A DNA stretch of 64,000 bases, from contig JAFVBR010000034.1 of the NCBI GenBank assembly GCA_017479885.1, positions 62,001 to 126,000 of the forward strand, given 5' to 3'. Under the pieces are notes generated by a model. The model was not told the origin of the DNA. It ran no database searches and saw only the letters and a program-made list of their open reading frames with translations. A program made the translations under genes and the position numbers. Numbering within the stretch: position 1 is the first letter of the stretch; each line of letters opens with the position of its first letter. Positions 52,826 through 60,963 of the stretch are shown here, piece after piece. This stretch comes from Paludibacteraceae bacterium (GTDB lineage Bacteria > Bacteroidota > Bacteroidia > Bacteroidales > Paludibacteraceae).

Positions 52826-54241
52826 ATGGCAGAGAAAAGATTTGGTTTGGAATCGCTGCTCGGCAAAGCAAATATTAAACCGGCAGAAACCGATGCGGCA
52901 CTCAGTTGGGACAAACTGGCTGACGACTGCATTGCAGGTAATTATGTGCTTATTGTTGGTCCGGATGCTATGCTCAATATTGAGAGCGAGGAGCTGCAGA
53001 ATGCTCATGGCAACAGCGATACACTTGTCAGAAACTTGATGAATGAGTATAGAAGTCAGTTGGATGGAACTGAGTATTATCGCAGAGGTCAGACTATTTA
53101 TGAAGATATTTGCGACACGTTGCATCTCATTAGAAACGAGATAAAAGTGACTGACATGGAACCCTCGCTGAGGAGTCTGGTGCAGACAAAGTGTTTCCCA
53201 ATCGTTGTCACCACTACCTATGACCCCTATATGGAGTACCTGATGCGCGAGGTGTGGGGAGAGCGGTTGCTGGTGAAGAATATTTACGCCACTGGCAGCG
53301 AACGTGATATAACAATGGTGGTAAGTGAATACAAAACTCTTGAACCAACACTTTATTATGCGTTTGGGCGTGCTGAATTCGAGCGCAGGGAAAACAATGT
53401 GGTGCGGCGTCCTTTTACTATCACCGACAATGACAAACTGCTCATTGTGGACCAGTGGCTGAAGTATCCGCCTAAAAATATTAAGCAGCGTCTGAGTGAA
53501 AAACGGACATTGGCAATAGGGTGCAAATACGACGATTGGCTGTTTCGCATGCTGTGGTATATCTGGCGGGGTAGTGTCAAAGACCTGAACGGGGGAGAGG
53601 TGATTATGGACTTTGCCACCCATGATGCTTCTGAAGACAAACAACTTAAAAACTATCTCAAAACTGAAAAAATATCCTTCTTTGACAATGCGAGGCTGTT
53701 CATGAAAGATCTTTCGGCAAAAATAAGCGAGAGATACTGTGCACAGAAGCAGATGATTCGTGAGCAGGACATTGCAGTGAAAGACAGATGGGAGAATGAT
53801 GGCATATTCCTCTCCTATGCAAGCGAGGATTTCGTTATAGTAAAAAAGATATACGAGAAACTTTGCGGGGCAGGATTCAACGTCTGGATGGACGTGAGAT
53901 TGCAAGGGGGCGACGAGTATGACAGACGAATCAATAGTGCAATTAATAGTTGCAAGTTGTTTGTGCCAGTTATCTCACGTCAAACCGAAATGATTTTGCA
54001 GAACGAGGAGGGGATAAACAGGTATTTCTATAAAGATGAGTGGCTGGTGGCTGAAGGCAGAATCGAAAAAGAGAATAATCTCGGCGAACGGACAATGCGT
54101 GTGCTGCCTCTACTGACCGACAAAGTGGATATTAACAGAACCGATGCATCTTTCCCCGGATTCATTACCAAAACAGAATGTTTTGACCTTACTGCAAACA
54201 ATATTGAGATATTGATTGATAATATAAAGAAATTGCTCTAA
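52826..54241 (+). CDS. SIR2-like/TIR fusion protein (putative anti-phage NAD-targeting effector)
   Basis: A 471-residue cytoplasmic protein. Residues about 25-305 form a SIR2-like domain: VLIVGPDAML at 41-50 in the place of the GxG nucleotide loop, VVTTTYDPYMEYL at 127-139, and LAIGCKYDDWLFRMLWYI at 229-246. Residues 326-470 form a TIR domain (GIFLSYASEDFVIVKKIYEK, FNVWMDVRLQGGDEYDRRIN) with W406xxxE410 at the usual catalytic Glu position. The SIR2 Asn and His look replaced (TTTYD for TTNYD; AFG for HG). It is cotranscribed with a STAND NTPase 38 bp downstream. NAD cleavage on infection is inferred from family knowledge. Confidence 0.8.
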   Translation: MAEKRFGLESLLGKANIKPAETDAALSWDKLADDCIAGNYVLIVGPDAMLNIESEELQNAHGNSDTLVRNLMNEYRSQLDGTEYYRRGQTIYEDICDTLHLIRNEIKVTDMEPSLRSLVQTKCFPIVVTTTYDPYMEYLMREVWGERLLVKNIYATGSERDITMVVSEYKTLEPTLYYAFGRAEFERRENNVVRRPFTITDNDKLLIVDQWLKYPPKNIKQRLSEKRTLAIGCKYDDWLFRMLWYIWRGSVKDLNGGEVIMDFATHDASEDKQLKNYLKTEKISFFDNARLFMKDLSAKISERYCAQKQMIREQDIAVKDRWENDGIFLSYASEDFVIVKKIYEKLCGAGFNVWMDVRLQGGDEYDRRINSAINSCKLFVPVISRQTEMILQNEEGINRYFYKDEWLVAEGRIEKENNLGERTMRVLPLLTDKVDINRTDASFPGFITKTECFDLTANNIEILIDNIKKLL

Positions 54242-54279
54242 CCCTTGTAAATTTGTCAATTAAACAATCCACTTGAACC

Positions 54280-57200
54280 ATGTCAAACAACAATCATAGC
54301 AATCCATGGCCGGGCGTGATGTCATACCAGATACCGCGCAGTGGTAGTCCTGAATACAAGTTCTGCGGAAGAAACAGAACAATCAGTTCTTTTGTGCCGC
54401 TTGTTAAACGATATAGTCTTACCACGCTGTACGGCAGATCGGGCGTCGGAAAAACGTCTTTTCTTAATGCCGGTGTCTTCCCCATCTTACAGCAAGAAGG
54501 TTACCTTCCTGTATATATACGTCTCGGATTGAAGAAGTTTGACGATGGCAAGACTTTCGCACAAACCATTGTCGAGAGGTTGACGGAGGAAATGGATACT
54601 TATAGTGTGGTTGACTGCGACTGGTTGGACAAGTCGGAGGGACTTACAGACGATTATCTCTGGAGATATTTTCATACTCACCGCTTCAAGGAGGTGGACT
54701 CTGATGGCGATTTCAAAACACCTGTGATTATTCTTGATCAGGCGGAAGAAATATTCAATTATGGGGAGAAGGCGGTAAGTCTGTTGCTCAAGCAGTTGTA
54801 TGAATTGATGAACGACAATCTGATTTTGCCGTCCGGTGACGGATGGTTTGCAGAGACTACATGCCGTTTCGTTATTTCCATTAGAGAAGACTACCTCTTC
54901 TATCTGGAGGATTATATAGACAAGTATGATTTGTCTGTGTTGAAGGAAAACCGATTCCGCTTGCGTCCGCTTAGTAGGAGCAAAGCGACTGATGTGGTGC
55001 TTGAACCAGGCGGGGAATACATAAAAGCCGATGAGAGGGAGCAGGTTGCTGACCATATTGTACGTGCTGCATTGCAGGAGGATGGAGAGGTAAGTTCGCT
55101 TATGCTCTCACTCGTCTGTCATCAGTTGTACGAACAATTGGGTGAGGGCGAGAAGATTACAATACAGATGGCGGCAGCAGTAGATACATCACTGCAAGAT
55201 TATTATAAGGAGGCTATAGGTGGTCTGCCTGAAGGAGAGCGTCGGTTTGTAGAGAATTATCTTGTACGTGATGAGCGACGGCGCAGAATTGACTATAAGG
55301 ATTATGCTGATAATGTGCCAGACGGACTTTATCTGCTCGGTGAAGATGCGAAACCGGATTTCGGGGAGCAGTGGAGTGCAAGCAAAGGTAAAAAATTCAA
55401 ACTGCTTAACAGACTTAAAGAGGGAGCAGGAGACGGACAAGTCGAAATTGTGCACGACCAGTTCGCAAGAGTCATTACCGTACTCAAACGCGAGATGGAA
55501 CTCGAGCAGGAGCGCGAACGACGCAGGAAACACATGGTTATATTGCGACAGGCAGGAATGGCCGTTGCCATGTTGCTAATATTTGTTGTAGGAGCAATTT
55601 TTCTTGCAAAACCATCGAAGACCAGAATTTTATCTGAGGATAAAGAACATCGTGCCGGAGTCATTGATACCATATATTCGGCATTTGATATAGAAAGAGC
55701 TGAAGTGGTGCTGAATAATGTGCTTGTTTGTAAAAACGCCTTTAAGAGAAATCTGGATATAAAGAAATTGGTATTGAAAGATAATGTTACGCTTGATGTG
55801 TCTTCGTTCGAAGATTGCAGAAACCTTGAACAGTTGGAGTTTGCGGGTAAGAACATTAGTATTGCTGCAAATACTTTTCTCAATTGTAATAAGTTGAAAA
55901 AAATAACGATACGCAGTAATGCAGGTTTCTCCGAATTCAGCATTGACCATGGAATACCGTTACTGAATGAAATAGAAACGGAAGAAAGTAACGGCTCTTA
56001 TGAAACAGAACCTTTAGGAATGGCTGTGTTGCTTAAGGTTGTTAATGAAGAAAGTCAGTATGGAGTACTCCTGAAGAAATGTGAGAATCCTTTGTATCTA
56101 CCGGAAGAATGGGTGAAAAAATACCAAGTCGAAGGTAATAAATGTAGGGAAGTAACTGTAAATGAACTTCTGACAACTGAAAACTATGATGGATATTTCT
56201 ATTTGGTGGATGAAGAGGCGGAAAGTCTGACATCCGATGATAAATATAAGAAAGTGGTTTATGCTTATCTGCCTAATCTGCTCAGGGTCGGAGATAAACA
56301 ATTTGCGTCCGGAGTATTGAATATAATTATAATTCCGAATGTAAAGGAAATAGGTAATAAGTCATTTTTCTCTTGTTGGTACTTGAAATATGTGGAAGCG
56401 CCGGAGGTCGAAACTTTGGGCGATCAGACGTTTTATGGCTCGAATAATAAGGTAAAGATAGATATGCCTAAGTTGCGTAATGCAGGTTTTGGCGTATTCC
56501 AGTACGTTGAGTTGGGCGACCGCTTGATTCAGGATTCACTGCTGACTGTAGGAGGGTGGTCATTTTACGATCATACGTTCCAATACGTTTGTCTGCCTCG
56601 CCTCACATATCCTTTGCACTTCCAAACTTTTGCCGGTCTTGTGACTGATACACTTGTTCTTCCTATAACATGGAAGAACAAAATGAGAACTATGTCGGGA
56701 TGCAATAATTATGAGTGTGTTTCTTGCACAGATGATAGTTTGTGTGTATTTGTAAATAATGAGAGAAAGCTAGTGGGAGTCGATTTGGACTATCTGGCTG
56801 ATTATGTGAATTCAAGGCGTCAGTTGTCTGAAAAAGTCAAAGTCGTTTATGTCAGAGATAGTAGCCAGAGTAATATCCCTACCATTTCTTCAAGATATTT
56901 GGAGAGGATAGAGTGCAGCAGGTTCAACTCTAATTTTTATTTGAATAATAACACTCTCTACAAGCGATATTCTAACGGCTACACACCTATTCTTTTTGCC
57001 GGAAATGCAAAACGGCTCTATTTGGAAAGGTATGTCGGTGAAGTGATACCCGGTGATAGCGTAAGGGAAATAATATTGATAAGCAAAAATTTGTATAAGT
57101 ATTTGGTATTTTCAGATACTCAACGCAGTAATATTATTGTATATTTTCCTTATGGTAGTAAAAAATATGTGGAAAAATTGCGTAATATATACGACTATAA

Positions 57201-58329
57201 GGATGTTCGGGAAATGTCGTGGTTACGAACCATGCTACTTAATTTTTCTGATAGATTCCGGATGAATATCAGATTTAACGTAGGTATACCTCTTGGCTTA
57301 ATAATCATATTCTTATTATGTGCTATTACACCATTGTTATATCCTAAGATTTATCCTCATAGACGATTGCGTGGTAAATATTATGCACAATTTCTTCTGA
57401 TATTCCTGATTCTGTCTCTTGTCGGAAGTTTCCTGTTGATATCATCGCCGTATATGACCGACAGATATCCTCATTCTCAGTTTATGTTTGTTATGCTTCA
57501 TGTCTGGTTCTCTGAGATTATAGCTTTCTATATTGTAAAAGAGGACTATTCGTGGAAAGAGATGTTCCGTAAATTATGTGCCTTTGTAGGTGCGGTATGC
57601 ATGATGCCTGTTATAATTGAGATTTACAGATTTGATGTGGACAAACAGGCTATGTCGTCAACTGCAAAGGCAGTGGTCGTCTTGTCGGGTGTTATACTGC
57701 TTGTTGTGGCTTATTTCATGCGGAAAAAACAAAACAAGCAAATGAATCTTGAATCACAAAAAGTGAAGCAGAACGTCATTAGTATGCACAATAGATTAGT
57801 GTTAGAAGGATTATTTGCCTGCTTGGTGCTGGTGTTCTCGTTGTGTATATTTTCTTTGGTTGATGGAGGTATAAGTGTATTTGTACCACTGACATTGTCG
57901 TTGGTGTTTCCCGCTATATTGGTAATACAGGCTGTTCATCATTCGCGTTTGGAGAATAGTTGCCAACTCAGCTACAGGCAATATATGTATCGATTGCAAG
58001 CGATGGAGGAAGTTAATATCGACTTAGGTTCTGGCTCAATGTGCAAAAAGAGAATTAAAGAGTTTATTCTGTCAATTGTTTATTGCTATCTCTGTTGCTC
58101 TGTATTATTTGGGCTGGTATTATCAATTGATAAGGATTATTGGATACTTGGCAACATGATTATTGATGAAGATGGTATGATTGCTATTACCGTTGTCTTT
58201 GTTACATTGCTATTCACTTTGCGCTTGTATTTAAGGTTGAAACGAATGCACCTCAGATATGAGGATATAATCAAACAATGCAAGATTGAGGAAAAAATGC
58301 TTGATGAGATAGAATCGTCCAAGAAATAA
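54280..58329 (+). CDS. STAND NTPase with LRR_5-type repeats and multi-pass membrane domain
   Basis: A 1349-residue protein. Residues 1-330 are an nSTAND P-loop NTPase: Walker A YGRSGVGKTS at 51-60, Walker B VIILDQAEEIF at 149-159, and FVISIREDYLF near 198 with an Arg sensor. A helical region ends in one membrane helix at about 425-443. Residues about 460-960 contain BspA/LRR_5-like repeats (LEQLEFAGKNISIAANTFLN; VKEIGNKSFFSCWYLKYVEA) that may sense ligands. From about 995 to 1340 there are roughly eight more helices. It probably oligomerises on a trigger and activates the adjacent SIR2-TIR protein or acts as a pore. Codon use is AT-rich in the last two thirds. Confidence 0.8.
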   Translation: MSNNNHSNPWPGVMSYQIPRSGSPEYKFCGRNRTISSFVPLVKRYSLTTLYGRSGVGKTSFLNAGVFPILQQEGYLPVYIRLGLKKFDDGKTFAQTIVERLTEEMDTYSVVDCDWLDKSEGLTDDYLWRYFHTHRFKEVDSDGDFKTPVIILDQAEEIFNYGEKAVSLLLKQLYELMNDNLILPSGDGWFAETTCRFVISIREDYLFYLEDYIDKYDLSVLKENRFRLRPLSRSKATDVVLEPGGEYIKADEREQVADHIVRAALQEDGEVSSLMLSLVCHQLYEQLGEGEKITIQMAAAVDTSLQDYYKEAIGGLPEGERRFVENYLVRDERRRRIDYKDYADNVPDGLYLLGEDAKPDFGEQWSASKGKKFKLLNRLKEGAGDGQVEIVHDQFARVITVLKREMELEQERERRRKHMVILRQAGMAVAMLLIFVVGAIFLAKPSKTRILSEDKEHRAGVIDTIYSAFDIERAEVVLNNVLVCKNAFKRNLDIKKLVLKDNVTLDVSSFEDCRNLEQLEFAGKNISIAANTFLNCNKLKKITIRSNAGFSEFSIDHGIPLLNEIETEESNGSYETEPLGMAVLLKVVNEESQYGVLLKKCENPLYLPEEWVKKYQVEGNKCREVTVNELLTTENYDGYFYLVDEEAESLTSDDKYKKVVYAYLPNLLRVGDKQFASGVLNIIIIPNVKEIGNKSFFSCWYLKYVEAPEVETLGDQTFYGSNNKVKIDMPKLRNAGFGVFQYVELGDRLIQDSLLTVGGWSFYDHTFQYVCLPRLTYPLHFQTFAGLVTDTLVLPITWKNKMRTMSGCNNYECVSCTDDSLCVFVNNERKLVGVDLDYLADYVNSRRQLSEKVKVVYVRDSSQSNIPTISSRYLERIECSRFNSNFYLNNNTLYKRYSNGYTPILFAGNAKRLYLERYVGEVIPGDSVREIILISKNLYKYLVFSDTQRSNIIVYFPYGSKKYVEKLRNIYDYKDVREMSWLRTMLLNFSDRFRMNIRFNVGIPLGLIIIFLLCAITPLLYPKIYPHRRLRGKYYAQFLLIFLILSLVGSFLLISSPYMTDRYPHSQFMFVMLHVWFSEIIAFYIVKEDYSWKEMFRKLCAFVGAVCMMPVIIEIYRFDVDKQAMSSTAKAVVVLSGVILLVVAYFMRKKQNKQMNLESQKVKQNVISMHNRLVLEGLFACLVLVFSLCIFSLVDGGISVFVPLTLSLVFPAILVIQAVHHSRLENSCQLSYRQYMYRLQAMEEVNIDLGSGSMCKKRIKEFILSIVYCYLCCSVLFGLVLSIDKDYWILGNMIIDEDGMIAITVVFVTLLFTLRLYLRLKRMHLRYEDIIKQCKIEEKMLDEIESSKK

Positions 58330-58498
58330 GTTCCGGATAGCTGCAAGGCTGCTATTGCAACCGCTGTAGTCCTGCAATCTTCAAGCATCCGCTCTGCTGC
58401 CCCGTGACTGCCGTCATGCAATATCTATGTTAAGTGTATGCTCAGTGTGTAATACCATTCTGCATACTCCTTGCTCTCTGTTAGCAACAACCTGCCAG

Positions 58499-58531
58499 CT
58501 GTCAAACCACTGTCAAACGACCGTCATACCC
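58499..58531. repeat. Degenerate 11-bp array overlapping the FNT gene stop
   Basis: CTGTCAAACCA, CTGTCAAACGA and CCGTCATACCC follow each other in 11-bp register. The last unit includes the stop codon of the minus-strand FNT gene (58524-58526). The sequence differs from the other 11-bp arrays, but the period and gene-end position are the same. Confidence 0.6.
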
Positions 58532-59138
58532 TATACTCCTTTCTGAGAAAAATTTTATACAGATTGCAACCTATGAAGTTGCCTGCTATTATGCTTATGT
58601 ATAGCAGGGGGAAGGTAGGTTGTGAGAATACGGCGTGAGGAGAACAGGTCATATAATAAAATGTGTCTGCAATGCAGTGCGGAAAACCGCAGTGAATGAA
58701 TAACGGCACAGCAAGCAGCAAGGGAACCCAGTCTCCGAACTCTTTTGACTTTCTGGCAAAATTAACCGCTGTTGTCATCAGAAAACCGCAACCAATTGAC
58801 AGCAATCCGCATTGCCACCAGCCGTTGCTGATTCTCCTGTTCAGTATGTTTTCTGCTGCTGAAGTCAAATCCATGTCAGAGCAGCGTGCAAGCAGTGCCA
58901 CAAGCAAACAGCCGACAATGTTGCCTGACAAAATAATCATGAGGTCGGCAAAGTCCTTTTTGTTCTCAACCCAACCTGCAGTGCCGGTGAAAAGTTTCAG
59001 TTTGTATTGTACTACAGTAGCCAGTCCGAAGATAAACAGGAACATTCCTATATTTGGATTCACGAGGAATCCGAATCCGGCTACACCTATGCAGACTCCT
59101 GCAAAAACTGCAGACCTGAAAATGTCAAGCGTTTTCAT
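58524..59138 (-). CDS. Formate/nitrite transporter (FNT) family channel
   Basis: A 204-residue inner-membrane protein with six helices. FNT-like features are FLVNPNIGMFLFIFGLATVV, the segment after TM2 (LKLFTGTAGWVENKKDFADL) and the TM5 region VPLFIHCGFPHCIADTFYYM, which holds the central His. It is shorter than most FNT proteins (about 270), with short loops. It would pass formate, nitrite or a related anion. Promoter at 59211-59241. Confidence 0.78.
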   Translation of the reverse strand: MKTLDIFRSAVFAGVCIGVAGFGFLVNPNIGMFLFIFGLATVVQYKLKLFTGTAGWVENKKDFADLMIILSGNIVGCLLVALLARCSDMDLTSAAENILNRRISNGWWQCGLLSIGCGFLMTTAVNFARKSKEFGDWVPLLLAVPLFIHCGFPHCIADTFYYMTCSPHAVFSQPTFPLLYISIIAGNFIGCNLYKIFLRKEYRV

Positions 59139-59210
59139 TGTTGTAAATATATTAGAGATTACTTGTAATTATATTGGATGAAATTTGCTCGTTATGCACA
59201 ATCTGCTCTG

Positions 59211-59241
59211 CAAAGTTAGTACTTTTTCTTTATATGTGCAA
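59211..59241 (-). promoter_or_regulatory. Promoter of the FNT gene
   Basis: On the minus strand, TAACTTTG (59218-59211) and TTG (59241-59239) are 20 bp apart. Confidence 0.65.
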
Positions 59242-59483
59242 TGCATTATTTGATTATTTGTTTTATGCTTGATTTGTCGCCTCTATAGGTGGTTGAAATA
59301 TGATAAATTTTGCGATTAGCCGATGGCTCTTGTTCCTCTTTATATTGCAATTCATATTCCGAATATTTTCGTTGTTTTTTCTATCGGATTGTTTGCTATT
59401 GATTGATAAACAAGTTGATGGGAGGAGGCAGAGAAGCACTTATGATAATATTATTATCCATATATTACGTATTATGTACTATT

Positions 59484-59512
59484 TTGTGAAATGAATACAT
59501 GTAGTAATTTTG
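59484..59512 (+). promoter_or_regulatory. Promoter of the MFS-DUF5107 operon
   Basis: TTG at 59484-59486 and TAATTTTG at 59505-59512, 18 bp apart. The stretch 59242-59483 otherwise holds only AT-rich sequence and an unsupported 64-codon frame. Confidence 0.55.
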
Positions 59513-59543
59513 CGGCGTAACTTAACGTGTAAATTATCATACA

Positions 59544-60932
59544 ATGAAACGCACAAATTTGTATCTGCTTCTGATAGCGCTAGTAAGTGCTATGGGTGGT
59601 TTGCTCTTTGGCTACGATTGGGTAGTGATAGGTGGGGCAAAACCGTTTTACGAACAATATTTTTCAATAGCGCATAGCCCTCACTTGCAGGGTTTGGCTA
59701 TGAGTACGGCATTGCTGGGTTGCTTGATAGGCGCACTTACTGCCGGTCGCATGAGTGACCGTTATGGACGCAAACCTTTGCTGCTTGTGGCTGCCATGTT
59801 GTTCTTCTTCACTTCGTGGGCAACCGGTGCGGCTCACAGTTTCTTGTGGTTTAACATTTTCCGTTTCACGGGTGGCATTGCCATAGGAATGGCATCAAGC
59901 CTGTCTCCTATGTATATAGCTGAAATATCTCCGACTGACATTCGTGGCAGGCTTGTGGCTGTTAATCAACTAACAACTGTCCTCGGTATTCTATCGGCGC
60001 AGGTCGTTAATTGGCTGATTGCGGAGCCCGTGCCTGTAGATGCTACAGGTGAGATGATTGCTTCATCGTGGAATGGGCAGACAGGATGGAGGTGTATGTT
60101 TTGGGCAATGATGGTTCCGTCGGGAATATTCTTTATGTTGGGATGGCTTCTTCCTGAGAGCCCGCGTTGGCTCATTATTCACGGCAAAGAGCAGAAAGCC
60201 GTGGCTACTCTCCTCAGAGTGGGTGGCGAGGTGTATGCTTCTCAGGAAGTCGCACGTGTGCAGGGAACAATGAATGACGGAGTGCAGGCGACATTCCGTG
60301 AGGTGTTCAAGAAGAAATACAGCAGGGTGTTGCTTATAGGAATTGTTTTGGCGGTATTCCAGCAATGGTGCGGAACCAATGTTATATTTAATTATGCTCA
60401 GGAAATCTTCATGGCTGCCGGTTATGGTGTGAGCGATGTGCTGATGAATATTGTGATAACCGGTATAACCAATGTGGTGTTCACTATTGTTGCTATGTTC
60501 CTTGTTGACAAGTTGGGTCGAAAGGCCTTGCTTCTCGCAGGTGCATTCGGTCTGGCGCTCATATATCTGTTGATGGGCGGGGCATATTGGCTTCATGTCT
60601 CCGGAGTCGCTCTTGTTGTGATAGTGGTGTTGGCAATCGCTTGCTATGCTATGACGCTGGCACCAGTCATGTGGGTGGTGGTTTCCGAGATTTTCCCCAA
60701 CAAAATAAGAGGCGTGGCAATGTCTGTGGCGACTTTCGCATTATGGGCTGCATGCTCGGTGCTTACTTATACTTTCCCGTTGCTTAACAGCGGTCTTGGT
60801 GCTGCTGGTACATTCTGGCTTTATGGCGGAATATGTCTTGCAGGTGGTTTGTTTGTTATGTTCTGCGTGCCTGAAACCAAAGGCAAGAGCCTTGAACAGA
60901 TTGAGCAGGAACTGGTGAAAAACGAAGATTGA
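59544..60932 (+). CDS. MFS sugar transporter (sugar porter family, XylE-like)
   Basis: A 462-residue proton-coupled sugar importer with 12 helices. Sugar-porter marks are GGLLFGYDWVVIGG in TM1, GRMSDRYGRKPLLLVAAMLF after TM2, LPESPRWLI before the central loop, QQWCGTNVIFNYAQEIF in TM7 and VPETKGKSLEQIE at the C terminus. It precedes a DUF5107/TPR gene by 31 bp, with which it likely forms an operon for a monosaccharide or its derivative. Confidence 0.92.
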   Translation: MKRTNLYLLLIALVSAMGGLLFGYDWVVIGGAKPFYEQYFSIAHSPHLQGLAMSTALLGCLIGALTAGRMSDRYGRKPLLLVAAMLFFFTSWATGAAHSFLWFNIFRFTGGIAIGMASSLSPMYIAEISPTDIRGRLVAVNQLTTVLGILSAQVVNWLIAEPVPVDATGEMIASSWNGQTGWRCMFWAMMVPSGIFFMLGWLLPESPRWLIIHGKEQKAVATLLRVGGEVYASQEVARVQGTMNDGVQATFREVFKKKYSRVLLIGIVLAVFQQWCGTNVIFNYAQEIFMAAGYGVSDVLMNIVITGITNVVFTIVAMFLVDKLGRKALLLAGAFGLALIYLLMGGAYWLHVSGVALVVIVVLAIACYAMTLAPVMWVVVSEIFPNKIRGVAMSVATFALWAACSVLTYTFPLLNSGLGAAGTFWLYGGICLAGGLFVMFCVPETKGKSLEQIEQELVKNED

Positions 60933-60963
60933 TACAACAATAGATAAGTAATTTTTCTGATAT

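Noticed and set aside
52817..53905. 362-codon frame on the minus strand
   Set aside because: Antisense to the SIR2-TIR gene; no recognisable protein features.
52826..58329. Identification as Thoeris or a named Avs type
   Set aside because: Thoeris has separate ThsA and ThsB proteins, and named Avs proteins carry the effector on the STAND chain; neither matches this gene order.
59300..59494. 64-codon hydrophobic frame
   Set aside because: AT-rich spacer, no promoter close upstream and no family resemblance.
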